Counted from the first letter of the stretch, positions 1 to 12,974 are shown. The stretch is 64,000 nucleotides of DNA from Branchiostoma floridae (GCF_000003815.2 NC_049986.1:3175231-3239230), one strand, 5' to 3'. Made by a program: numbers and translations. Notes: generated by a model not told the origin, from the sequence alone.

Positions 1-3000
1 AACAGGCTAGGGGGCCGAACTGGTACGGTGAAACAGTGATCAACAGTGCAGATAAGCTACAGGTCAAGCCATGGGGTCCATATCCTTTCTCACAGTTAAA
101 AGAGCTATGTTGATTCGAGTTCAACTTATTTCGTGGCCTACTGCAGTATCTTCGTGCCAAAATTGCATCCTGGCAACGGAGAGACGAGGGCGTACCTTGA
201 GCGGACAAACCCTGCTGTAACAAATATGGAGAATATTTGATCAACGGTCAGCAGGCGCGCTGGCGCCTTATCTTCATGGGAAAAGACATTTCTAGCGATA
301 CACGCCTGCTTCTGAATGGACAGCTCCGCAATGTTCTTTGGTATGTAGAACTCCTTTCTGAAATTATACAGTGATCCTCTTGATGTATATAAAACTTATG
401 GACATGTTCTTTGGGGAGACGATATGTTGTTAAGCTGGAGAAGGGGGGGGGGTCGAGTTGGGTAGTGTAGATCGTTACAAGGCAGGTAGGACTTCTGAGT
501 TCCAAGTTTGGACGGTCTCTCATCAGTTGATTGTCACTGTTTGCCTTTGTGGGTTTTCTAACACTTTCTAGTTGTAGAGTGCGGTTGTGATTCCATTTAC
601 TTGTCAAATCTTGACCTGAATTTCTGACTTCAGATGACAGTTATTATGTGCGCGGGCATCTGGAAGTGTTTTGGTAACAGATACAGTCAAAGCTTAGCTG
701 TTTGGAAGGATGCGATAGTCCCAGCACAATTATAAGTTGTTCCGGGCGACTCTCAAGGATACAGTTTTCTTTTAAAGCCTCGTCGTTCGGATATATATAT
801 ATATCAAGATTCAAACACATAGCAAGTTACTTGAAATTTGGACTGGTGGTGCAATCAAGTTGAGCGCGAGCATGTACGGGGCTCGAGGGACTTTGCTGTG
901 GTACCAGCATCGGGTCACGTGGATTACCCTCTCCGTTTCGCCTGCCAAGAAATTGAAAGATTATCGCCTGGTGTAAACAAGCCAAGCTTTCCCACAATTC
1001 CACTATTTCAGTATTTGGCCATGTCCGCTTTCATGTCGGAGCACAGCGGACATTTACATGATGTTGGTCTCACTCTATATGAGTTTGGTATGCAGTAGAC
1101 CGGGGTTTTTCTGGTGACCAGTTAGCTTTGCATGACTTTGAAGTGCCAAAGAGAATACCAGTGATTGGTCACCGGGGCAGAAGTAACGTAGCTCGTGACA
1201 TCATGAAAGGAGGCGTTACCTTCATACCAGGCTTCATACCATACGCAACAGTCAAGGGGGAGTTCCGTTGATGATAGGAAGGGTTCCAACCAGGGGCGGT
1301 TCACTAACTAAAGGCTAAGGGGCTAAATGTGTGTAAGTACTGTAACTTACTAGATCGATAGTCTTTGTGTCCGATAGAATAAATGTTTGTGATGATATAC
1401 TGGATTCAAAGCCTGCTTTTATTGCAATAAGATAGAGAATAACAAAGATACAAATATGCAGCAGAAGTGTTTTATGAGCCCAAAGACAAAAAGACCCAGA
1501 AGGCCCGCTATGGAGGCTAATGACGAGACAGATCTGTTTGGAAGTCGTGTGTCACTTCAGTGGTACTTAGCAGTTCGCACCCCGCTGGGCCAAATGAGCT
1601 ACCGGCATGTGGAGCTAGGAGTCCAGCGGTGGTGTTGTTAGCCTGGGTTACTCTCCAAGCAGAGGTTGAGTCACGTAGATATATCAGTAGTGGTCGGAAA
1701 AATTACACCGGAGCTCTTCTCTATCAATACGTAAGGACGAATATGAGTTATTTTTCTGATTTGACGGAATATATGTTGTTATTTTATTTGAATAGATAAT
1801 TGCTATAATTCCTATATAGTGTATCTCTGAGGGAGCTCATTATCATAACTTCCAATGAAAACTACTAATTAAACATTACTGTTAAATGATAGGTGTTTAA
1901 TCTTTTCGTCTAATATAATTGTTATCAAGATTACCATGAGATTTATGCAAATGAGGTAATAATTTGCATATCAATTTCAAAATTACAAAAAGCTGTTACA
2001 CTTTCGATATTCATACAGTATGTTCCTTAAGTAAAGAGGAATGTAGCAAGATGTTGATAATGCAAATTTTGACGATCATCTCCATAACTTATGTAGGTAA
2101 TAAAAATAAACGGACGGCAAGCTGTATTACGTGCACTGTTTGGTCGAGCGTCCCTCGTACAATGTACCTCGTGTGTACGTGTGTCTCAAGTACTTAGAAC
2201 TTGCTGAAGTAGGGGTTATTCAGGTTGGGCTAGTCCATTTCTTATTTCTGGGGGGTCTATTCAGGTGGGGACAGTCCATTTCTTCCTGCAGAAGGATGGA
2301 GCGTTCAGGTTGGGACAGACCATTTCTAACTGCCTCACCCCCTTGTCCCACCCACACTTTGACCTCTAACTACAAGGGCTGTATATATATGTTCACACCT
2401 GCTTTTTAACATTGCCTAGCTACAATTTCACCTGGCACAAATTACACTTAAAAGCGACCTTGTGTGCATGTGTGACTACACATATTTATCTCTAGTTTTA
2501 ATTAAAAGGCAGATCTATCGCAGTGTTACGTTGAATGGGTTTCAATTTTGGAATCAAAATCTATTTTCTTTGTCGCCTATTCTCGGCTAATGTGCCTTGT
2601 AATGTTTTGAAGTTTTCCGATTGTTTGGGAATGTTGGTTCACTAGATGAGGGGGTAGTGTGTAGAGCCAAAACAGTGGCACATTTGTTTTATTTGTGTGT
2701 TGAGCTTTTGTCTTTTTCATGAGATTGTTGTCATTACCTTTATGTTGTGTCATATGTTACAGATTACTTCAATTAGGGTCCCTTATGTAGCTTTTTTTTT
2801 AGAATTTCTTATTTATTTCTCAATCATTTAGGCCTAAGGGTAATCCCTACAGTTTAAAAAAAGACTGATTTCAAAGACTAATATTCAGCTTAAAGTGTCA
2901 AGTGAGCTATAGTGAGCTGATGACATAGAATTTTCTTCAGGTGTCCTGTTAAATCATTATTCCTACTAGTGGTCACTCGGTAGGGTCAACGGTCAACACT

Positions 3001-4340
3001 GAATTACATTTGAAATGTCCGTTTCCTGCTCGATTGTTAAGCAATTGTAGGTTTGTTTCAAATCGCATGATGTAATGGTGCCATAGGGGTTAACAAAGTT
3101 GGTGACTTGCTATCAACAAACATTGTTAGGAGCGCCACGGATGTTATAGACTTACTGTATCCGCGTTCTCACCACAAACTTATTCAGGTCCCCTAGGAGA
3201 CATCTTCGGATCGCTTCGAGTTAGCGACGGACGTCTGGAAAGCTGTCTAATGGAAGAAATAGGTAACATATGTCCACCTAGACCACAGTTAATAAAATGA
3301 CGGATAGACTTGATTGATAGGGGGCAGAGAAAAATTGAAATCACTTTGATTTTGGACACCTACATTTATGTAACAAATTCCTATTTTTCTTTCTGAGCAG
3401 ATTAAGATAAATGGCTGTTCCTTTTGACTGTTTATATCGAATGTTTCTAAGGAACATGTCTCCAACCTGCTCCATTTCTTATATCGGTTTGTCGAATATG
3501 CATTTGTGACTGTTGTCCTCAGCAGTCACTACATGAATTTGACCTCTTCTTGTACACTGTTGTATGTATTTATGTGATACTATAAAACATGCAATGCATG
3601 CATTCAAGTGTCTTTCTCTACTATAGCACTGAAGATAAAGCAATATTTTCTCTCAAACCGTAGGCTTAATATGTGGGGTGAGATTTCATTTTTCATTCAT
3701 TCATTGGTTACAGGTTGCTGCTCAGAGAATAACAACGGATTGAAAGGACGAAGGGAGTTAGTGAGCGAGGATGGTCTAGTTTCGCTCGTGCTGAGGGAAG
3801 AAGCAGCTGCAAGATGAAGCTAGAATTGAGAGCGTACCTTGTATGCAGAACACAGCTTTAACTGTAAAGATTAGCTTAATGTGTTAGCCTAACATGAACT
3901 TTTTTACGTTTCCTTTGATCAGCCTTTATTCCTGGAGCGGTTGGAAAGAAAAGAAATCGTTCAAATAGACAGATAACATACCAGAGGGGTTTGTCCGTTG
4001 TAGGAGTACAGTTTGCTCATTTAGCGGACTAACTCCTCTGACATGATACTAATACGTCTATTTGGCCCATTTCTCCTCTTCCAGCCGCTTTTGATAGTCG
4101 CAGCTTATCAATTGATCATGTATTTACTGATAGCATCTACGAAAATTATCATCCCTTCATATTACCTAGATGAGTAAAATATACATTAGCTGCTTTCTAT
4201 ACACCGTGTCATGTATGTATATGTTTGAAAGGAATACGCCTACCTTGTGAAATGTGTCGCGCAAAATTGAACATCATAATCAAATCACTGGTGATTGTGT
4301 AATAATAGACTTTCAGAAAAAAAACACCCTGACTACTACT
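1..4340. other. Gene-free AT-rich stretch
   Basis: I see no convincing exon, RNA gene or known domain here on either strand. The open frames are short and have no recognisable composition. A minor direct repeat lies at about 2217-2328, where a segment around TTCAGGTTGGGACAGTCCAT occurs three times with a period of about 43 bases. The rest reads as ordinary intergenic DNA. Confidence 0.6.
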
Positions 4341-4354
4341 GAGATTTTAAGGCA

Positions 4355-4815
4355 ACGTATAAATACTCTTTCAAGCAGAGACTGAGTATAAATACTCCTT
4401 CAGGCAGAGGGACCATTCTCCTTCATGTTCCTCTATCAGGAAGAGTATAAATACTCTTTTTAGGCACAGGGTCCATCCTCCTTTGTGCAGAGTATTCATC
4501 CTCTATCAGAGTATAAATACTCTTCCCTATCAGGCAGAGTATAAATACTCCTTCAGGCAGAGGGACCATTCTCCTTCATGTAGAGTATTCATCCTCTATC
4601 AGGCAGAGTATAAATACTCTTTCAGGCACATGGTCCGTCCTCCTTGATGCAGAGTATTCATCCTCTATCAGAGTATAAATACTCTACCCTATCAGGCAGA
4701 GTATAAATACTCCTTCAGGCAGAGTATAAATACTCTTTCGGACAGAGTATCCATCCTCCTTTATGCAGAGTATTTATACTCTATCAGAGTATATATCGTC
4801 CTCCAGTCGGAGTAT
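4355..4815. repeat. Degenerate tandem array with TATAAATACTC cores
   Basis: The segment contains nine near-perfect copies of (G)AGTATAAATACTC, separated by variable spacers such as TTCAGGCAGAGGGACCATTCTCCTTCATG. The core is an inverted repeat (GAGTAT-AA-ATACTC) and each core is also a textbook TATA-box string. Spacers are shared between copies, so this is a tandem array with higher-order structure and not chance AT-richness. It decays at the right edge into GAGTATATATC variants. Confidence 0.85.
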
Positions 4816-5444
4816 ATATCCTCCAAGCTGCTGGACAAAACTCTAATTCATTATATATCCTCGGTTAGGCTGGATTATTATTGATTTGTTTGAGTATATA
4901 TACTCATCTAGTTGTGATTTTTTTAAGAAAGTTTCTTAAAAATGCAAATACCAAGTCATGAAGGCTGCATTTTGATAAAAAGAAAGGCTTAATTTTTGTG
5001 TTTTGAAGCCGAAAAAAGGGAACAAAATGGATTTTCCCTTATTATTTTGGATTCTGTTACTAGTGTTGGCTATTTCTAAGCAGGTATTAGACATAAACAA
5101 TCGCAGGTCATTTGCATGCGGCGCTCCCATCTTGGGAGAGCAGAAGCCACCCAAATACAACAACAACGCTACAATCTTGCCTCATTCTGAAAATGTATAT
5201 TAATCGATATTTATCCATCACCCACCAGTAACTGAATTTTAGTCCTTACTTTCTTATCTCAGTTATGTTTTCTTGTATTTCGCTGATCTTCAGAGAATAA
5301 TTTAGCCACACAAACACAACAGCCTAAAATAGCCCCGTAAAAATATGATATTGCCAAATTCGGAGTAAAATTAAACACGTTTCATAGGCTTCTAACGCCC
5401 GCAGTACCGGTTCCTTATATTCTCATTGATTTTATTTTAGTTTG

Positions 5445-5530
5445 CTTTCCTTTTCGTTCCTTTTCGTTCCTTTTTGTTCCTTTTCGTTTCTTTTCGTTCC
5501 TTTTCGTTCCTTTTCGTTCCTTTTCGCACT
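5445..5530. repeat. TTTTCGTTCC microsatellite
   Basis: A pyrimidine-rich 10-base unit, TTTTCGTTCC, is repeated about eight times with slight variation. Strand composition is strongly asymmetric. It lies about 240 bases beyond the 3' end of the zinc-finger gene on the minus strand. Confidence 0.9.
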
Positions 5531-5768
5531 CTCGGTAGACCCGCTGTAAGGTTTCGTCACACCGGTATGGTTTCACCCTTAATCGTGCATGAAACCGCCA
5601 AACCGGTTGCTGTGAAGTTTAATCGCTGTGAGTTTGCTTTGCCTTGTGGCTCCAGAGATGGTCTGACTGACAGTTCTAAGTCACGTACATGTGTCCTAAG
5701 TGTTATTACTTCACAACGGTAGGGTTTCACCCTGGTGCCTGTAGCCTTCACATCGGTAGCTGTGTACT

Positions 5769-6509
5769 TTAATCACTGTGGGTTCGCATGTGCCTCCGGA
5801 GATTACCTGAGGTACGGAAGCTCCTACTGCATTCTTTACACTGGTAGGGTTTCTCACCGGTATGAGTCATCACATGGCTCTTCAGGTTACACAGCCGACT
5901 AAACTGCCTGCCGCACTCCTCACATCTGTAAGGTTTCTCACCAGTGTGAGTCCGCATATGCTTCTGCAGACTACACATCTTACTGAACTGTTTGCTGCAT
6001 TCATCGCACCTATAGGGCTTCTCACCGGTATGTGTCCGCATGTGTATCTTCAGACCACCCAACACACTAAACTGTTTGCTGCATTCTTCGCACTTATAGG
6101 GCTTCTCTCCGGCGTAAGTCCGCATATGACTCTTCAGATGATACATCCTACCAAACTGTTTTCCGCACTCCTCACATTTGAATGGTTTCTCATCAGTATG
6201 AGTCCTCATATGACTCTTCATATTGCCCTGGTCACTAAACTGTTTGCTACACTTATCACACTTATAAGGTCTCTCACCGGTGTGGGTTCTCATATGTCTC
6301 TTCAGATTACAAAGCCGACTATACTGTTTGCTGCAGTCCTCACATCTTAACGGTCGCTTGCCAGTGTAAGAACGCATATGTCTCTTTAAGCCACTCAGTC
6401 GACGAAACTCCTTGCCGCACTCGCCACACTTGTGTGTACGCGAAAGATCCTCTCCACGTCCATTACTTCCCTTCCCTTTTTCCAGATGAGATACAGCCGG
6501 GGTCGCCAT
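5769..6509 (-). CDS. Single-exon C2H2 zinc-finger protein, eight fingers
   Basis: A 246-residue protein with a 27-residue N-terminal lead and eight tandem C2H2 fingers at an exact 28-residue period. First cysteines are at 28, 56, 84, 112, 140, 168, 196 and 224, and TGEKP-type linkers join the fingers. The ATG at 6507-6509 opens the frame and the protein stops two residues after the last zinc histidine. The family is known to bind DNA sequence-specifically in the nucleus; no target can be read from the sequence. The oddity is that fingers 1 and 4 have tyrosine in place of the last zinc ligand (residues 48 and 132). There is no KRAB, BTB or SCAN domain. Tandem-finger genes without introns are common in amphioxus. 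The frame is intact, so I call it a gene, though an expressed retrocopy cannot be excluded. Confidence 0.88.
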   Translation of the reverse strand: MATPAVSHLEKGKGSNGRGEDLSRTHKCGECGKEFRRLSGLKRHMRSYTGKRPLRCEDCSKQYSRLCNLKRHMRTHTGERPYKCDKCSKQFSDQGNMKSHMRTHTDEKPFKCEECGKQFGRMYHLKSHMRTYAGEKPYKCEECSKQFSVLGGLKIHMRTHTGEKPYRCDECSKQFSKMCSLQKHMRTHTGEKPYRCEECGRQFSRLCNLKSHVMTHTGEKPYQCKECSRSFRTSGNLRRHMRTHSD

Positions 6510-7768
6510 GTTATATAGGACACTGTGGAATGAAAATGAATGTCAACATTTAGGAAAATCCACTTAGCTGACAAGCACACGCAACTTTAAGTTGAGTTAT
6601 GAAAATTACTGCTGCCTTCTTACAGACGGACTTCTGATATGGTGTTCTGCATGATTGAAACCGCATTGCAATTATTAGTACTGCAGATTTTTAGGAAAAT
6701 TTGTGGTTGCAGTAGGTTCTAAAAGTTAGGTGTTTGGTGTTGTTGACAGGCAGTGAAAAGGGGTCAAAAGGTTTTGCCATCTATCTTTTGATCCCGTATA
6801 ACGTAGTTCTAGCTGCCGGAATATTATACCTTGTTTTGTCGTCAAATTACACTTTAGAGGCCGGGCAACCATGCCGATGTGAGTTTTTCATGTTCTAAAA
6901 CTAGGGTTGGTGATTTTGACAGCAACTTTCTGCCCTGATACCCATTGTTAGGAATAGACCGTCTAAAAACAGAACTTTGCCCTGCAGCAGTTTGCGTACC
7001 GATAAAACAGGTTCGGAAGGTTCTGAATGATATTGAAACACCGCAGGGGGATTTGACAAACAGATCTGCATTAAGAGAAAAAAGTCTGAATTTCCAAACA
7101 AACATATGAAGCGAAGACAGTACATGTAGACTACACGCCGAAATAATAGAATGCTTTATACAAAAGCTGTACAGGACAAAATAGTGTCATACCAACTAAG
7201 TGACCCGATCAACCAGGCCTGCATGCGATCACTTACTATAACAGGCTCACTGTTGACAGCCTGTCAAATAATACTTTCCTCCTAAACATCTTGCAAGATG
7301 AAACACCAGTTGGCGCAGAAAAAATACATTTGATATCATAAGATTTAATTGTAGAATATAGCAAATGAACGTAAAAAATACATTGTAAGCCATTTTCGCA
7401 AAAAAAATATCAAAAAACGGTTACCATGGCAACACGAACATCAATGCGATTAAGTCAGTGTGGCCTCAAAGTTCGCTGGCTATGAAGGGAAGAGAATAGT
7501 TCAATTTCCAGGAGAGTTTTGCCACTATACTACTAGGGTTCATTGACCCGGGCAGCAGGGTGAAATTAGGGCAGGAGTCCACAATGATCCGTACCCTGTA
7601 ATTAGTCGGTCTGGTGAAGCTATTTTAGCTGGGTGTCATCTGCAAGATGGTTCATTGTATCATTTATGTCACATTATTACATTTCATTTATTCATTTCTT
7701 TATACGGACAAAAAGTATCTTTCAAATATACACAGTTTTGAACTTCATAGAGCAATCACAAAGATAAG

Positions 7769-7981
7769 AAAGAATCCATAGTCGCAAACTAACTGTAGAG
7801 GCCAGAAGATACTAAAATTACCCGTGACCAGAGCTTTTGTCCATTCTGCCCAAATGGGATCGAAGACGAAAGTCATTTTGTTATGGATTGTTTGCAATAT
7901 AATGATAAACGCATTAAGCTGTTCACATGCATTTCTGTCCGCTTGCTTGAAATAATTTGCTACACTCTGTTCGTTGGATAA
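7769..7981 (+). pseudogene. LINE ORF2 C-terminal fragment
   Basis: Plus-strand translation gives a short open stretch with the pattern C-x2-C-x10-H-x4-C (CPFC, then ESHFVMDC), the zinc-knuckle-like C-terminus of a LINE reverse transcriptase. It closely resembles the C-terminus of the longer LINE in this window (CPTC, then ESHFIMDC, at about 24596-24650). The rest of the reverse transcriptase is missing. It lies inside or beside the extra segment of the left arm of the large inverted repeat, so it probably arrived as part of an insertion. Confidence 0.7.
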
Positions 7982-8767
7982 ATTCAACTACATTCTGGCA
8001 GGCGATAACCCTTATTGCGTACAAACAGACAAATATATCTACGAATGTTTATACCGTAGAACCAATAGTGCAAATGATATGCTAGACGAATATGTTGCCT
8101 TATTCATACATGTAGATATTCATATAAATCTGTTTAGTTGTACTGGAAGAAGTTGTTATAGAGCTAATAACGAAACCTGTTTTCAGGTGTCCTTGGACAC
8201 ACAATACTCTCCTTGCGGAGACATTCACACAAAAGATTACTAGTATTCAGGTCAACGTAAAATAGAAGTATCCTTCTTCAGTCCATTTTTGTGTAACGCA
8301 TTGTCTTAAATGCTACACAGGGAGTTTATATTAGGAAACGCCTACAACGTATAGTACAAGTTATCAACGTATTGTGGTCGAAGTCTAAGGTCTTCATTCT
8401 ACGAAACACATAGATACTTTAAGGTCTTACCTGTGTTTCTACACGTAAAGTGGGACGACGATTCTGGCAGCTTGAGCTTTGTCCTTCCGTCTTATATATT
8501 ATCGGGGTGGGGATACATAATATGGGTCAAAGTTCATGTTGTACGCCTGATTACCTCAATTTATCTTTCCTCGCCAGGCAAGAATGCAAATGTTTAGCCA
8601 TTGGTGACCGGATTCAATATAGTTGGGGGTCTGCATGGTCTTTTACGTAAGGCGTAGGCAGCACCTACAGGAGAGCATAACCCTGGCTAGGGATAGATGA
8701 ACCTGGAGGCAACTCTCGATCTTCCTGTCTACCTTGTCCCCCCCAACGACCTGGAGGTCAAGGGACC

Positions 8768-8792
8768 AGGTAGGTAGGTAGGTAGGTAGGCA
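8768..8792. repeat. GGTA microsatellite
   Basis: A short run of about six GGTA units, in the spacer of the large inverted repeat. Nothing else can be recognised in this spacer. Confidence 0.8.
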
Positions 8793-10723
8793 GCCCATTT
8801 CTATTTCCCGTAATTGGCATACCTGAATATGAGTCTAGGTACGCACCACTAGACTTCGCTAAATCAACTGCGGTAAGATCGGGTTGATATAAAATACGGA
8901 TGGTCAAAAGATCAGATGTCCCAACACCTGCAGCTGGAGATTGCCGAAGGCGTGGAGTAAGGACTGGTCCAAAGTAGCTACAGGTGTGTCTAAAGACCTG
9001 CCGGATTACTGATCGCTCCAAGTGGCGATTTTTATTAACAGGGCCGGGATGATATGAAAATTTTGAAATTAAAATCGTGAAATCGGGACCTTAATCAGTC
9101 ATTCTGTTCTTAACGTGTGACAAAACAACTGACATTTGCACTTTGGTGCATTTATGTAACCATGTCCTACTTGGTCACTGAACCATGCTACTTGGGCAGC
9201 AATTTTTCTCCATTGTCTGCTGACCTTTCAAAATATATAGTGCCCACTAAACTGGTTATTGTGGTCGTTGTCTGCTGAAAATGCGTTTAAGGGTCTGCAT
9301 GGGGGTCAACGATTTACGCTAAAGTCAGAAGAAGTTCCCCCTAAGTATTACGCTAAGTCAAGGAAAGCAATTACGGTAAATTTGGTCGCCTAGCTACGAA
9401 TTACGCAGATAAGATGATTTCCCTACAAATTACGGGTAATAGAAATAGGCTGCCTAGTACGTAAAAGACCATGCAGACCCCAAATATATCGAATCCCGTC
9501 ACCAATGGCTACACATTTGCATACTTGCTTGGCAAGAAAAAATAAATTGTGTGGCGCATTCCATTATGCGTTTAGGGGACATGGTTCAACGGAGTCTGAG
9601 TATGTGGCTGCAAAGTTGGTGTGATATAACAGCTATATAGATATCATAAATACCGATACAGTTGCACAAATCCTTGACAAAACAGGGAATCCCTACCTAA
9701 TGGTATCTGAAATAAAATGTACGTTTGATGGGTAACCAGGCCCACAATATGAACTTTGACCCCTATTATCTATCCACGTCCTGGTAATAGATAAGACAGA
9801 AGGACAAAGCTCAAGCTGCCAGAATCGTCGTCCCACTTTACGTGTAGAAACACAGGTAAGACCTTAAAGTATTTATGTGTTTTATTAGAATGAAGACATT
9901 TGACTTGGACCACAATACGTTGATAATTTGTGGGCGTTTCCTAATATAAACTTCTTATACTTCTTTTTTTCGTAGACCTAAAAACAAGTAATCTTTTGTG
10001 TGAATGTGTCAGGTTATTGTGTGTCCAGGGACACCTGAAAACAGGTCACAATCTGATTGTTATGTGTAATAAGATGTAACAAATCAAGGAATAAATAGCG
10101 AAATTTTTGTTAACACGACAAAAGTACAACTACTTTAGTGAGGTCTATAAAAAATTAAAATTCTACACTATTGTTTCTACGGTACAAACATTCGTGGATA
10201 TATTTGCGTACTTGTGCACAGTAAGGGTTATCGCCTCCCAGATTGTAGTTGAATTTATCTATCTATCAAATAGTAGCGAATTCTTTAGAATTTTTCTTTA
10301 GAGCAAGCGGACAGAAATGTACAACAGTTCTCTTAATGCAAACCAGGTTGTCTAATTCCCCTGGGACGTTTTGTTACAAAACAGAACCTTCCGAACCTGT
10401 TTTGTCGGTACGCAAACACCTGCAGGGCAAATTTCGGTATTTAGACTGCCTGCCTATTCTTAACAATGGGAATCATGGCAGAAAGATTCTGTCAAAAATC
10501 ACCTACCTACGAGTTTTAGAACATAAAAAAACTCACATTGGCATGGTTGTCCGGCCTATAATGTGTAATTTGACGACAAAACAAGGGGGAAAAATACGGC
10601 ATAATTACGTTATACGGGATCATAACATTTTGACCCTTTTTCACTGCCTGTAAACAACACCAAACACCTCATTTTTAGAACCTACTGCAACCACAAACAT
10701 TGCTAAAAATCAGTTTCTTCAAC

Positions 10724-10918
10724 ACAATAAATAGGTTACAACGTAAGGGGACTTTTGATGAAATGAAAAAAACTTACGGTGATGATGCCCCATCATATGA
10801 CCTTGTAAAACGCTGGCATCCTGAATTCAAACAAGGTCGGAAGTCTGTGGAAACAGCTCCCAGACCTGGTCGTCCCTCTTCTGCCATTGATGAGGCATCT
10901 GTCGGAGGACCAACCTGG
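10724..10918 (+). pseudogene. Mariner transposase N-terminal fragment (HTH_48)
   Basis: The translation contains GDDAPSYDLVKRW, EFKQGRKSVE and PRPGRPSSA in the right order and spacing. These are the hallmark segments of the paired-like helix-turn-helix (HTH_48) at the start of mariner transposases. About 65 residues are recognisable. The frame runs on into unrelated sequence and stops at 10993, without the catalytic DDD/DDE domain. It starts just beyond the right outer end of the large inverted repeat. It is a dead fragment of a Tc1/mariner-superfamily element. Confidence 0.82.
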
Positions 10919-11018
10919 GATGTCCTACAAGAACGGTGTCCAGAGCTACATCAAATGATGGGAGAAATGCAAAACTCTGGGTGTTTCCTATGAAGAGAAA
11001 GACTAATAGTCTGTGTAA

Positions 11019-11070
11019 CACAAACTCCGCTGTCCAGGGCTCTAACTGGCCCCTCCCCGCGGAGTTTGTG
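11019..11070. repeat. Perfect 12-bp hairpin
   Basis: CACAAACTCCGC at 11019-11030 is matched exactly by its reverse complement at 11059-11070, with a 28-base loop. It could fold in RNA or as a cruciform. It has no histone 3' stem-loop consensus and no adjacent gene, so its role is unknown. Confidence 0.8.
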
Positions 11071-12960
11071 CTCCACTAGCTATAACCTGGGGGAACTGTT
11101 GTAGAAAATACCAACACCAATGGCAAGCCAGGATTTTGGTCAAGCCCCCATTACCGTGGAAACCAGTGTATTAGCATGTCTCCACCACCCAGACGGTGGG
11201 CGGGCTAGTTGCCTCTCCCATTGTCTGTGCCGGGCTGTGGTTCTCTGTGTGAAGGACCCATGGGAGCAGAGGCATGTTTGTGTTTAATAGGAAAACAACG
11301 TCTTGTGCCAGTTGTGGGGATTTCAAGAAACTTGAAGGAATCTTGGAGCGCAGACTTTCCTGGAACTATTATTTTGCCTGGTGGTGAGATTTTATGTGGC
11401 CAGCAACGAAAGCTTGGCATAAAGTACATTTTTAAAAATCTATATAGGCAGAGAACTGCAGAAAAACAGTTGGTTCACAAAAATGCGCCATGTTGTTGTG
11501 ACAGTTGAAGCCTGTCAACCTCCTTGGTCAAACTTCTCAGAACCATGATATGTCCCTCCTATAATGATTGGCACATCAAAAGTTATGCCACAGGCACATC
11601 TACCTAAATGAATGCTATTCTATGTATTGAAGGGTAATTTTCACATTAGTTCTTCGGTGTAGCGGTTGTTAAAAAAAGACATCATTTTATAATAGTAGAA
11701 CTCTGTTCCCACCATCAGTACAAGTGGCACAGATCAGAGAGATCAACTACAGATAAGAGGTGTGATGCTGTCAATCACCACATAGCAACCCACCCCAGTC
11801 CATAGCAACCAAAAGCCAGGCTCTGGTGGGCTCCAGGCAATTACATACATTATCCATATATGGAAAACCCAGTTCCCTTGACTAAGGGCTATTCTCTATC
11901 AAGCTGATAGTGGGCCGGCGGATGTTTGGCGGGCTGCTATAAGCGAGATTTAATCAGGCTAAAAGACTAATAACTGTGCCAAGTTTCATTAATCTCCTGC
12001 TATGGGAAATGGGTCAGGGGCATTACTTATTGAATGCCCCTCGTATATACAACACAGTAGAGAATCATATTGTATTGAGTAATTTCTAACTTACATCATT
12101 TGTGGACTACTCAATGATAATTGTGTTGAAAATGAGATCATGTGTATCGCAACTTCACAATTTTTGCCCTGCAACGTAGAACTAAGTTCCCCTTTTCATG
12201 CTAGACAATGTGAAGGCCATGTTTCTCACTTCATAAAATTTGATCAAAATAAAAGCATACATGTACAATCACACACTGTCCTTTTTCTTATTAATTTTTA
12301 TGTGTAACTTTAATATATGGTCACTGCAACTCCTGACTTACAAGAGCATACGTTTCTCAAGATTCACATGATATTGAATACATTCAAGTTGTACATATAC
12401 AATATATGTTGAATATATTTGTTTCACTCACTCTCTCACTGCCATTAGTTTCCATAGTTTGCATCCATATTACAGTCTTATTTGCATACTCGGCACAATT
12501 CCCTGGTTCGAAACCGAGAGTGGATGTTTTTTTCCTTTTTAAATATTGAAGATAATATATAAATATTCTATTTATTTATTGATATTATATTTTTATATAT
12601 AATTTTTATTATTATTTTAGTATTCATTTCACATATGCAAGGCCTTTGTCTTATGAACAGGACTTCATGAGGACTACCTGAGTATATTGATAGATTTTAT
12701 AATGAACTTATTGTACATTTTAAAATAAAGTTGTAAGCCAAGACCCGCTATTAAACAGCACTCCTTTCCAAAATAACAATTTTTCTTATAGACGCAACAG
12801 CCCTTGAGTGACTTTTTCTAACAGATTTTACTTCAAGAAAAAGACAGGTCACACTCATAAACGTAGACGAAACGCCAGCTTTTTTTAAAAGTACTTGTTT
12901 TAATCTTTTGACCTGAACATGCTATGGTCTTGATTTCTTGGTGACAGATAGCTTGTGACA
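11071..12960. other. Gene-free stretch
   Basis: I see no exon with domain content. A GGTTCGAAACC string near 12505 resembles a pol III B box but has no tRNA cloverleaf around it. The right part is very AT-rich and includes several AATAAA strings without an associated gene. Confidence 0.55.
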
Positions 12961-12974
12961 TAGGAAGAGGATAT

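Larger units (their letters stand above)
6685..10712. repeat. Large inverted repeat (long-TIR element or palindromic duplication)
   Basis: The sequence at about 6685-7085 and 7930-8680 reappears reverse-complemented at about 9440-10712. Shared stretches include the segment with CGTCAAATTACAC, the one with ACAGGTTCGGAAGGTTCTG, and one with CTGGCAGCTTGAGCTTTGTCC. The arms are imperfect, with many substitutions and indels, and the left arm has about 850 extra bases at 7085-7925. The spacer at about 8680-9440 is unique within the window. No transposase was found inside. The structure is either a DNA transposon with very long terminal inverted repeats or an inverted duplication of one element. Target-site duplications could not be assigned. 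Confidence 0.75.

Noticed and set aside
838-1098. 86-codon plus-strand frame
   Set aside because: No recognisable domain, splice context or codon pattern; compatible with chance.
12480-12540. Possible tRNA or SINE (GGTTCGAAACC, B-box-like)
   Set aside because: No 5-bp T stem, anticodon stem or A box is present at the right spacing.
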